Shown here piece after piece: positions 5,913 to 11,577 of a stretch of DNA of 11,577 nucleotides; position 1 is the stretch's first letter, and each line of letters begins with the position of its first letter. This DNA comes from an uncultured Opitutia bacterium (GTDB lineage Bacteria > Verrucomicrobiota > Verrucomicrobiia > Opitutales > UBA953). The notes below the pieces were generated by a model. It saw only the letters and a program-made list of their open reading frames with translations. It ran no database searches and had not been told where the DNA came from. The position numbers and the translations under genes are program-made. The stretch covers positions 1 to 11,577 of the forward strand of contig CAIYUD010000132.1 in assembly GCA_903929325.1 (NCBI GenBank), given 5' to 3'.

Positions 5913-7559
5913 ATGCCTCTGTTCCGTACATGCCTCTTGGCCGCCCTCATCATTTTGGCCGGGTGTGCTCCCGAAAAAGATACAGCGACGCTTTCAGCTG
6001 AGGCCGGTGTCTTGATTATGAATAATGCAGCGGAGCCTGCAGGTTTAGACCCGCAAGTTGTCACAGGCATGTTGGAGTCGCGTATTGTCAGTGCACTCTT
6101 TGAGGGATTGGTGGCGTATGATCCTAAAACCCTCGAGGCGGTGCCGGGTGTTGCCGAAAAATGGGAGATGTCCGAAGACGGGCGTACATGGACTTTTCAT
6201 TTACGTCCCAATGCTCGCTGGTCGAATGGCGATCCGGTGGTCGCACAAGATTTTCTGTTTAGCTACCAGCGCATCCTCTCTCCAGGTCTCGCCTCTGAAT
6301 ATGCCTGGATGCTTTTTGCAGTCAGCGGCGCTCATGATTATTACGACGGCAAACTCAAAGACTTTTCAAAAGTCGGATTTAAGGCTCCCGATGCGCATAC
6401 GGTGGTAATGACTCTCGATCATAAGACGCCGTACTTCCTGCAACTCCTTTGCCACCACAGCTGGTTGCCCGTTCACCCGCCTACCATCTTGAAGCACGGA
6501 GCAATCGATGCTCAGAACAGCCGATGGACGCAGCCAGGGTCACTCGTAGCTAATGGCCCTTTCACTTTGGAGTCATGGGAAGTTGCCCGTCGTATTGTCG
6601 TACGCAAAAATCAGAAGTATTGGGATGTAGCCAACGTCTCTCTTAACGCGGTTGAGTTTCGTGCGATGACAGATCTTTTTGCGGAAGAGCGGGCATTCCG
6701 TGGTGGTGAATTGCACATCACCGGTGCAGTGCCTCCGTATAAGGTCCGTAAATTGATTGAGGCAAACGACACCGCCCTGCGCCTCGATACATTCCTTTCT
6801 ACATCTTTCATTCGTGTTAACACCAAGGTTAAAGATAACCCATCCGTCGCGAAAGTATTGAGCGATGTTCGGGTACGTCAGGCCTTGGGTATGGTCATCG
6901 ATCGAAAGATGATGGCAGAAAAGGTCCTGCGTGCGGGCGAAGAACCAGCCTTGGGGATTACGCCTCCGGGCACAGGTGGTTATACCTGTCGTGCGCGTTG
7001 GAGCCAAGATACCGAAGCTGCCCGCAAGTTACTTGCCGAAGCAGGTTATCCCGGTGGACGTGGTATGCCGACTTTAGAGTACCTTTATAACACCTCCGAA
7101 GGCTCCATGATTTCAGCCCAAGCCTATCAAGAGATGTGGCGCCGGCAATTGGGCATCGAGGTGGTGCTGCGTAATCAAGAATGGAAGGTGTATCTTCAGA
7201 GTTTAAATAAAGGTGAGTACCAGCTCGCCCGCTCCGCGTGGACAGGTGACTACAACGACCCCAATACATTTTTAGAAATGTTTACGACGGGGAATGAAAT
7301 GAATCAGACAGGCTGGAGCGATCCGCTGTACGATCAGTTGATTGGTCAGGCCGCCGCAGAAACAGATCGCGATCGCCGATACGAATTTTTCCAACAAGCC
7401 GAAGCTCGGTTAATCTCCGGGGCGCCGATATTGCCAGTAGTCTTTAATAAAAATAAATTCCTCATTCGTTCTGAAGTTACGGGTTGGTATCCGACGCTTC
7501 TCGACATGCATCCTTTGAAGGCTGTTCGCCTCAAAGGGCAGGTCGATGGGCTGAAATAA
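5913..7559 (+). CDS. Oligopeptide ABC transporter substrate-binding lipoprotein (OppA/DppA family, SBP_bac_5)
   Basis: From ATG 5913 the product is 548 residues. It starts with a lipoprotein signal, MPLFRTCLLAALIILAGC, lipobox LAG-Cys18, so the mature protein is membrane-anchored by lipid. Family features follow in order: NNAAEPAGLDPQ, SALFEGLVAYDP, GVAEKWEMSEDGRTWTFHLRPNARWSNGDPV (the SBP_bac_5 signature region, split here), VANGPFTLESWE, and DVRVRQALGMVIDR; the C-terminal lobe has EYQLARSAWTGDYNDPNTFLE. An in-frame TTG at 5871 would add 14 residues (MCLFRRRLAVLCFA) and a second hydrophobic run; the ATG gives a normal signal length, so it is preferred. It would deliver peptides to an Opp/Dpp-type permease, but no permease or ATPase gene is adjacent: a terminator follows directly. 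Peptide specificity cannot be told. Confidence 0.93.
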   Translation: MPLFRTCLLAALIILAGCAPEKDTATLSAEAGVLIMNNAAEPAGLDPQVVTGMLESRIVSALFEGLVAYDPKTLEAVPGVAEKWEMSEDGRTWTFHLRPNARWSNGDPVVAQDFLFSYQRILSPGLASEYAWMLFAVSGAHDYYDGKLKDFSKVGFKAPDAHTVVMTLDHKTPYFLQLLCHHSWLPVHPPTILKHGAIDAQNSRWTQPGSLVANGPFTLESWEVARRIVVRKNQKYWDVANVSLNAVEFRAMTDLFAEERAFRGGELHITGAVPPYKVRKLIEANDTALRLDTFLSTSFIRVNTKVKDNPSVAKVLSDVRVRQALGMVIDRKMMAEKVLRAGEEPALGITPPGTGGYTCRARWSQDTEAARKLLAEAGYPGGRGMPTLEYLYNTSEGSMISAQAYQEMWRRQLGIEVVLRNQEWKVYLQSLNKGEYQLARSAWTGDYNDPNTFLEMFTTGNEMNQTGWSDPLYDQLIGQAAAETDRDRRYEFFQQAEARLISGAPILPVVFNKNKFLIRSEVTGWYPTLLDMHPLKAVRLKGQVDGLK

Positions 7560-7588
7560 AAAAGGCGTCTCAGTTGAGACGCCTTTTT
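7559..7588. terminator. Bidirectional intrinsic terminator between the peptide-binding protein gene and the PII gene
   Basis: A perfect 9-bp stem, GGCGTCTCA (7564-7572) and TGAGACGCC (7575-7583), is extended by an A-tract (7559-7563) on the left and a T-tract (7584-7588) on the right. It therefore reads as stem plus U-run on both strands. The stop codon of the peptide-binding protein gene (7557-7559) abuts it, and the PII gene's stop lies 18 nt beyond on the other side. It should end both convergent transcripts. Confidence 0.95.
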
Positions 7589-7606
7589 GGTTAAAGGAGT
7601 TGGACC

Positions 7607-7945
7607 TTAAATCGCTTCTGGGCCGCGCTCGCCCGTACGAATACGAATGACGTCGGTCAGGGTTTGGACGAAAATCTTTCCGTCACCAATTTTGCCTGTG
7701 TGAGCTGCTTTGGTGATGGTTGCAATTGCGCGGTCGACGAGTTCGTCGGGCAGGGCGAGTTCGAGTTTTACCTTAGGGAGGAAGTCGACGGTGTACTCGC
7801 TGCCGCGGTAAATTTCGGTGTGCCCCTTTTGGCGGCCAAATCCTTTTACTTCGGTGACAGTCATGCCCTCGATGCCGACTTCTGCGAGGGCGTCTTTAAC
7901 TTCCTCAAGTTTGAAGGGCTTAATAATGGCTGTAACGAGCTTCAT
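7607..7945 (-). CDS. glnB: PII-family nitrogen regulatory protein (GlnB/GlnK)
   Basis: At exactly 112 residues this is the canonical PII length. Signatures are intact: IIKPFKLEEV near the start, TEVKGFGRQKGHTEIYRGSEY with the T-loop and Tyr51 (the uridylylation site in proteobacterial PII), DFLPKVKLEL, and TGKIGDGKIFV plus IRIRTGERG at the end. PII trimers bind ATP/ADP and 2-oxoglutarate and control ammonium transport, glutamine synthetase and nitrogen regulators. The N-terminus (MKLVTAIIKPFKLE) and KAAHTGKIGDGK are closer to GlnK than to GlnB, but no amtB is adjacent, so the paralogue type is left open. A sigma-54 promoter sits 44 nt upstream of the ATG, and a shared terminator follows. The 5' leader of about 32 nt has no visible Shine-Dalgarno sequence. 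Confidence 0.97.
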   Translation of the reverse strand: MKLVTAIIKPFKLEEVKDALAEVGIEGMTVTEVKGFGRQKGHTEIYRGSEYTVDFLPKVKLELALPDELVDRAIATITKAAHTGKIGDGKIFVQTLTDVIRIRTGERGPEAI

Positions 7946-7988
7946 ATGGGTGTTGGGTTTAGAGGATTATTGGGTTCATGGCTCTTAC

Positions 7989-8005
7989 TGCAACGCTCAT
8001 GCCAA
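7989..8005 (-). promoter_or_regulatory. Sigma-54 (-24/-12) promoter of the PII gene
   Basis: Read on the - strand the site is TTGGCATGAGCGTTGCA. Against the consensus YTGGCACG-N4-TTGCW it has one mismatch (T for C in the -24 box), and GG and GC are exactly 10 nt apart, which is the key spacing rule. It would start transcription near 7978, about 32 nt before the PII ATG. It overlaps nothing coding except the gap just after the trpF stop at 8012. Sigma-54 control of glnB/glnK under nitrogen limitation, through NtrC-type activators, is well established in other bacteria; the activator here is unknown. Confidence 0.85.
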
Positions 8006-8011
8006 AGTCAT

Positions 8012-8677
8012 TTATATGCCAGATGTGGCCTGGGTTTGAGTGATTTTGTGCAAAGCCTCCACGCATTTGTGAAGTTTTTCAGCAGACTTGAGCCCTGGGG
8101 CGAGTTCGACCTGGCTATTTAGGTCTAAGAATCGAGCGCCCGCTGTGTAGGCTTCTGCGACATTATCGGGGCCTAGTCCGCCTGCCAGAACCCATTGGTG
8201 GCCGGGGTGTGACTTCAGGGTTTCGGCAAAGCGCTTCCAGTCAGCACGTTTTCCCGTGCCTCCGAAGGCTCCGACTTGGTGGGCGTCTTGGACAAAGGTC
8301 TGAGCGAAGGGCAATAAATCTACAGGGAAGGGCTGTCCTTCGGGTAGGCGTGGAGCGAGCCAAAGTGCTGTGCCAATGGCTTTAGCGAGTGCACCCACGT
8401 CGCAATTTTTCTCCACAGGATCAAAATGAACTTGGACGGCGGCAAAGCCTTCATCCATGAGCGCCTGTGCCTCTTTGGCTGTAGGATTTACCGCAATCGC
8501 TACTCGGCCCTTGGCGGGAATTTCGCGTAAGAGTGCTAAACGATTTTCGACTGGAACGTAGCGTGGAGATTTCGACCACACATTTACGCCGATCCAGTCT
8601 GCGCCAAGGTGTACGGCCATGGCAGCATCAGCCGCACGTGTTATTCCGCAAACCTTGATGGTGATAGGTCCAATCAT
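8012..8677 (-). CDS. trpF: Phosphoribosylanthranilate isomerase
   Basis: This 221-residue protein is a single TIM-barrel enzyme of tryptophan synthesis that converts N-(5-phosphoribosyl)anthranilate to CdRP. Seen: IKVCGIT (7-13) with the general-base Cys10; SKSPRYV (36-42); the general-acid Asp131 in VQDAHQVGAFGGTGKRADW, with the phosphate-binding GGTG (139-142); LAGGLGPDNV (164-173); and LDLNSQVELAPGLKS (184-198), which stands where most TrpF have VDVSSGVE-x-x-PGxKD. The G-to-Q change in that last phosphate-binding loop is unusual. Its ATG overlaps the hemD stop by 4 nt (ATGA), so it is translationally coupled as the last gene of hemC-hemD-trpF. No other trp gene is in the window. No separate promoter is visible. 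Confidence 0.96.
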   Translation of the reverse strand: MIGPITIKVCGITRAADAAMAVHLGADWIGVNVWSKSPRYVPVENRLALLREIPAKGRVAIAVNPTAKEAQALMDEGFAAVQVHFDPVEKNCDVGALAKAIGTALWLAPRLPEGQPFPVDLLPFAQTFVQDAHQVGAFGGTGKRADWKRFAETLKSHPGHQWVLAGGLGPDNVAEAYTAGARFLDLNSQVELAPGLKSAEKLHKCVEALHKITQTQATSGI

Positions 8678-9468
8678 TTACCTGAGCTTAAGGCAGCAAT
8701 AGCCGCATCGCGAATACCTTCAGCAGTGGGAGTGGCAGCGATAGCGCCAACGGGGATGCCCGCACGGCGCATGGTATCAGCAGTGGTAGAGCCTACAGCA
8801 ACGGTCTTGGGCTGTGGAGCACCCGGATCGATACGGAGGGAGGCTGATTGGTGGAGGAAAGATTCAACGGCAGATGGGCTCGCGAAAACCAAGATATCGG
8901 CACCGCGTTTACGGAAGTCGTCGGCAGGGGCTGTATCCGCAACCGAGTTGGCGCCTGTCTCATAAACGCGCAACGTATCGACGATAGCAGAGCCTTGCTC
9001 AATCAGGAGACGCGAAAGTTCATCGGATGCTAAATTCCCAGCAACGATGAGCACCTTTTGATTTTCAACATCGTGGTCGGTCATGAGCTTTCGGGCTAAG
9101 GCTACGGCATCGGCGTCCTTCGGGGTGAGGTCGGCGTCGAGGTGGTAAGTGCGCAAGGCCGCTTCGGTAGCGGGACCCACGCAGGCAATACGAGATCCGC
9201 CAATGGAGCGAATATCAGTGAAGCGTTCAAAAAACCGATTAAAGAAACCGCGTACGCCATTGGCACTTGTGAAGACAATCCAATCATAGGCGCCGATACC
9301 TTCGAGAATCTCAGAAAGAATCACTTGATCAGGCTCAAAGCGAATGGCAATGAGTGGCAGCTCGGTAACTTCGGCGCCCGTATTTTCGAGAACTTTCCGC
9401 CAGGTTATGGCTGAGCCCTCTGGACGTGTGAGAACGATGCGACGGCCTTTGAGTTTAGCAGATGACAT
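8674..9468 (-). CDS. hemD: Uroporphyrinogen-III synthase
   Basis: This 264-residue protein has the HemD two-lobe pattern. In lobe 1: RRIVLTRPEGSAITWRKVLENTGAEV at the N-terminus (about 9-34), LPLIAI, and YDWIVFTSANGVRGFF (the best-conserved D-x-x-(I/V)-F-T-S-x-x-(A/G)-V block), then IACVGPATEAALR. In lobe 2: VLIVAGNLASDELSRLL, LRVYETG, ADILVFASPSAVESFL (the mirror of lobe 1's block), and VAVGSTTADTMRRAGI. It closes and inverts ring D of hydroxymethylbilane to give uroporphyrinogen III, the step directly after HemC. Sequence conservation in HemD is low in general, so the neighbours strengthen the call. It starts 1 nt past the hemC stop and overlaps trpF by 4 nt. Confidence 0.95.
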   Translation of the reverse strand: MSSAKLKGRRIVLTRPEGSAITWRKVLENTGAEVTELPLIAIRFEPDQVILSEILEGIGAYDWIVFTSANGVRGFFNRFFERFTDIRSIGGSRIACVGPATEAALRTYHLDADLTPKDADAVALARKLMTDHDVENQKVLIVAGNLASDELSRLLIEQGSAIVDTLRVYETGANSVADTAPADDFRKRGADILVFASPSAVESFLHQSASLRIDPGAPQPKTVAVGSTTADTMRRAGIPVGAIAATPTAEGIRDAAIAALSSGK

Positions 9469-9469
9469 T

Positions 9470-10318
9470 TTAAGACTTAATCTTGGAGAGAATATGGGTC
9501 ACGGCCGATTCGGCTTCGTTGACGTTTTTGGCTAACATGGGGAAATCATGTCGGCCGAAGTCGTCGCGATAAATAGAGACAGTTTCGCCCGATACATGGC
9601 AAGCGAAGGCGGTGTGGCAACCCTCGCCTAAGCGTGCAAGGAAGAGGCGTTCAATGCCGACGGCACGAGCAGAAGTTGCGTCCAGCGCGGAGGTGTACTG
9701 GCTAGCATCAGCCGTCCGCGTTTGCAGAGCGATAGCACCTTGACCTGCGGCTGGTACCATTTGGCCGAGAGAGATAGGTTCAAAGACGAGACCTTCCCAT
9801 GCGTGAATGCTAAGTCGATTCAGTCCTGCTTGCGCAAGAAAGGTAGCATCAGCTTGTCCTTCGGCAACTTTGCGCAGCCGGGTGTCGACATTGCCACGCA
9901 GCTCCGACCATTCCACATCTTTAAAAAGTTTAGCGCCTTGAGCGCGACGTCGCGGGCTACCGGTTGCGATTTTGCGTGGCGTGGAAATTTCTGCACGCCT
10001 GACTAACGTATCACGTGGATCTTCGCGCGGAAGGAAACCTGCTAAGGTTAATCCTGAGGGCATCTCGGTGGGCAAATCTTTGGCGCTATGGATGGCGATG
10101 TCGCCTTCGCCCCGTCGCAGGGCTTCCTCGAGTTCGGCGGTAAAGAGTCCCTTGCCGCCCTGCTTTTCGAGCGACCAGTTGGTCTGCTTGTCGCCAGTCG
10201 TCACGACGATGCGAATCTCAACCGGACGGCCCAATGCAACGCTGAGCCGTGCCGACACGAGGTCGGCCTGGCGGCGGGCGAGGGGACTGCCTCGAGTGAG
10301 GAGTACGAGAGGACGCAT
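9470..10318 (-). CDS. hemC: Hydroxymethylbilane synthase (porphobilinogen deaminase)
   Basis: This 282-residue protein carries the full set of family motifs: TRGSPLARRQA (8-18), KGLFTAELEEAL (56-67), DIAIHSAKDLPTEMP (73-87) with the catalytic Asp81, ATGSPRRRAQ, ELRGNVDTRLRK (binding site for the growing chain) and AAGQGAIALQ. Cys234 in EGCHTAFAC is in the position that holds the dipyrromethane cofactor. The enzyme links four porphobilinogens into hydroxymethylbilane. The protein is somewhat shorter than the usual 300-315, because the third domain is compact. An in-frame TGA lies 9-7 nt before the ATG, so the start cannot be further upstream. It heads hemC-hemD-trpF; its leader holds the heptamer repeats described separately. 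Confidence 0.97.
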   Translation of the reverse strand: MRPLVLLTRGSPLARRQADLVSARLSVALGRPVEIRIVVTTGDKQTNWSLEKQGGKGLFTAELEEALRRGEGDIAIHSAKDLPTEMPSGLTLAGFLPREDPRDTLVRRAEISTPRKIATGSPRRRAQGAKLFKDVEWSELRGNVDTRLRKVAEGQADATFLAQAGLNRLSIHAWEGLVFEPISLGQMVPAAGQGAIALQTRTADASQYTSALDATSARAVGIERLFLARLGEGCHTAFACHVSGETVSIYRDDFGRHDFPMLAKNVNEAESAVTHILSKIKS

Positions 10319-10330
10319 CGGACGTCATAG

Positions 10331-10366
10331 CCTAAAGCCTAAAGTGCTTAAGCCTAAAGGCTAAAC
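10331..10366. repeat. Heptamer repeat block A (CCTAAAG; TTTAGGC in the hemC direction)
   Basis: Exact CCTAAAG units lie at 10331-10337, 10338-10344 and 10353-10359. A degenerate 8-nt spacer unit, TGCTTAAG, stands at 10345-10352, and a variant, GCTAAAC, follows at 10360-10366. The block ends about 12 nt before the hemC ATG. It shares the CTAAA core and the 7-nt period with block B. Confidence 0.85.
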
Positions 10367-10379
10367 GTGAGTGTAGTCA

Positions 10380-10407
10380 GACTAAAGACTAAGGACTAAA
10401 GACTAAA
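10380..10407. repeat. Heptamer repeat block B (four tandem GACTAAA; TTTAGTC in the hemC direction)
   Basis: Four head-to-tail 7-nt units: GACTAAA, GACTAAG, GACTAAA, GACTAAA. The array is followed by GTC, so its last unit forms part of the short palindrome AGACT-AA-AGTCT. It is separated from block A by 13 nt. The two blocks differ only at the second position of the unit (GAC versus CC/GC), which suggests one arose from the other by copying and drift. Confidence 0.9.
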
Positions 10408-10474
10408 GTCTGGTAATCGAATTCAGAGGCTTCGGGTGGCCATAAGCCAAAGTGAGATGCAGCCACATACCTGG

Positions 10475-10485
10475 CTTTAGTCCTT
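10475..10485. repeat. Inverted 11-nt copy of part of heptamer block B
   Basis: CTTTAGTCCTT here is the exact reverse complement of AAGGACTAAAG at 10391-10401 inside block B, with 73 nt between the arms. It lies 21 nt after the symporter stop. The adjoining GGCTTTAG (10473-10480) is likewise the reverse complement of CTAAAGCC at 10332-10339 in block A. Confidence 0.75.
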
Positions 10486-10506
10486 CGTCTCTTTGCCTTC
10501 GCCAAC

Positions 10507-11577
10507 TCAGTGCCCCTCGTGCTCTTTGATATATTCCTGCTTAAGTCCGAGTGACTCAGGTGCATGCAGTACCAGCATCTTCATGCGGATGTCGCCCGGA
10601 ATCTTAACTGCGGTAGCCTTAGATACGATGATCATTAGGCCGATCGACAGAGGTACAGCCCAGATGGCAGGCTGTTCGCAAAGAATGCGTGCCAGCGGGT
10701 GAGCAATCCATGTATCGCGCAAACTTGCACCGATAGGATGGTCTGCCCAGTAAGCTGTTAGGGCAGTGGCATCCGTTAATTTTTTCGCACCCGCGGCAGC
10801 GACATCAGAAATCGATGTGAGCGTAATCGCACCCAGGGCAGCGACGCCGCCACCCAGCATTCCCGCAGCAGCGCCTGGCATGGTCATTCCGCGCCACCAG
10901 ACTGACATGAAGAGTAGCGGGAAGTAACTCGCCGCAGCGATCGCGAAGGCCTGACCAACCATGAAGTTGATTTCCAGTGCCTCCACTTGCATGCCCAATC
11001 CAATCGATGCTGCGCCAATTAAAACCGCACACCATTTAAATGCGTAGAGGCGTTGTTCAGGTGTAGAGGTTGGACGAAGGATGCGCCCGTAGATGTCGTG
11101 AGCGAGGGCACCCGTCATCGAAACGAGTAAGCCTGAGAAGGTCGACATGAACGCAGCGAAAGCACCTGCACAGGTAATGCCGCTGAGAATCGATCCGAGT
11201 AGCGCGTGGTCTTTACCAGCAAGGAGTGTGGGGAGTTCTAAAACAACTTTATCCGTACCTTTAGCGCCCACCGCATCATAGAGGTGCGGAATAAGGGATC
11301 GACCAAGCACACCGTAAATCGGCGGGAAGACATAAAATACACCAATCAAAATCATCACCCACATTGTCGTACGCTTTGCCGCAACGCCGTCAGGATTGGT
11401 GTAAAAGCGCACAAGGATGTGCGGTAGGCCGGCGGTACCGCAGACAAGCGCGATAATTAGGGAATAGGTGTAGAGAAGTGAGTAGGGCTTACGGACAGAT
11501 TCTAACTGAGCCTTTGCTTCAGGGTCTTTGCTTGCGGCCAGCGAAGCATCAACAGCCTTTGTGGTTAGTTTTCCGAA
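10507..11577 (-). CDS. Sodium:solute symporter family protein, ActP (acetate permease)-like (C-terminal part; runs off right edge)
   Basis: The frame is open from the window edge for 356 residues to a TGA at 10507-10509; the N-terminus is missing. Seen: a helix SLIIALVCGTAGLPHILVRFYTNPDG, the classic GTAGLPH-(V/I)-L-x-RF-x-T segment of ActP-type cation/acetate symporters; WVMILIGVFYVFPPIYGVLG; ITCAGAFAAFMSTFSGLLVSMTGALAHDIY (A-F-A-A-x-(L/M)-S-T-x-x-G-L), which contributes to the sodium site; EINFMVGQAFAIAAASYFPLLFMSVWWRG; and two more membrane segments near the end. It would be an integral inner-membrane importer of a short carboxylate such as acetate, driven by sodium or protons; the substrate is inferred. 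A GTG at 11412 is internal, not the start. It lies upstream of hemC on the same strand. Confidence 0.93.
   Translation of the reverse strand, partial: FGKLTTKAVDASLAASKDPEAKAQLESVRKPYSLLYTYSLIIALVCGTAGLPHILVRFYTNPDGVAAKRTTMWVMILIGVFYVFPPIYGVLGRSLIPHLYDAVGAKGTDKVVLELPTLLAGKDHALLGSILSGITCAGAFAAFMSTFSGLLVSMTGALAHDIYGRILRPTSTPEQRLYAFKWCAVLIGAASIGLGMQVEALEINFMVGQAFAIAAASYFPLLFMSVWWRGMTMPGAAAGMLGGGVAALGAITLTSISDVAAAGAKKLTDATALTAYWADHPIGASLRDTWIAHPLARILCEQPAIWAVPLSIGLMIIVSKATAVKIPGDIRMKMLVLHAPESLGLKQEYIKEHEGH

Larger units (their letters stand above)
10319..10506 (-). other. 188-nt leader region of the hemC operon, downstream of the symporter gene
   Basis: This gap separates the stop of the ActP-like gene from the hemC start, both on the - strand. 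It should contain the hemC promoter if the operon is not read through from the symporter. It holds two heptamer blocks (10331-10366 and 10380-10407) and a distant inverted copy (10475-10485). I see no clear -35/-10 pair, no sigma-54 site and no hairpin with a T-run. Confidence 0.6.

Noticed and set aside
8049..8065. TGC-N11-GCA element as a possible NtrC-binding enhancer for the sigma-54 promoter
   Set aside because: It has the right 17-nt span and lies near -79 relative to the predicted start, but only the outer TGCA/GCA bases match the NtrC consensus, and it lies inside trpF coding sequence. Too weak to call.
10331..10407. Heptamer blocks as a CRISPR array
   Set aside because: Units are 7 nt, head-to-tail and without regular spacers, and no cas genes are in the window.
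11410..11412. GTG as the start of the symporter gene
   Set aside because: The frame stays open to the window edge, and the 55 residues before it include the conserved GTAGLPH segment of the same protein family, so the GTG is internal.

Overview
This is an ordinary-looking chromosomal window of about 53-55% GC by eye. It appears to come from a Gram-negative (diderm) bacterium: it encodes a Tol/Exb-type proton-driven envelope machine, a lipoprotein-type peptide-binding protein and a signal-peptide protein. A McsA-like zinc/UVR-motif protein, a very Pro-rich TolQ tail and starts with almost no Shine-Dalgarno sequence fit the Planctomycetota-Verrucomicrobiota group, perhaps an Opitutia-type verrucomicrobium. 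That placement is an inference and was not tested. I see no phage, insertion sequence, CRISPR array, rRNA or tRNA.

Layout. Positions 1-378 (-) hold the N-terminal part of a HAD phosphatase that runs off the left edge. A DUF805-like membrane protein with a long charged, His-containing insertion follows on the + strand (463-1074). Two genes on the - strand, a secreted protein of unknown function and a RidA-family protein (2218 down to 1196), form a tight pair that is divergent from a + strand tolQ-tolR-tolA/tonB-like operon (2323-4436). Convergent to that operon is a surE / McsA-like pair (- strand, 5818-4442). Divergent from surE is an orphan oligopeptide-binding lipoprotein gene (5913-7559). 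It ends in a strong hairpin that also terminates the convergent PII gene (7945-7607). The PII gene has a near-perfect sigma-54 (-24/-12) promoter at 7989-8005, which makes nitrogen control very likely. Upstream on the same strand is a compact hemC-hemD-trpF operon (10318-8012; 1-nt gap, then a 4-nt ATGA overlap). The 188-nt gap before hemC carries two blocks of 7-nt repeats, TTTAGTC and TTTAGGC read in the hemC direction. The right edge is the 3' part of an ActP-type sodium:solute symporter gene.

How the genes work together. TolQ/TolR would convert proton-motive force into movement of the TolA/TonB-like protein, which spans the periplasm. TolB and Pal are not in the window. HemC and HemD carry out consecutive steps from porphobilinogen to uroporphyrinogen III; trpF (tryptophan pathway) is translationally coupled to them without an obvious metabolic link. 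The observations most worth a second look are the heptamer array in front of hemC, the sigma-54 promoter of the PII gene, the His/Ala/Lys/Glu-rich insertion in the DUF805-like protein, and the Pro-rich TolQ tail. I did not find a convincing wholly new multi-gene system here.
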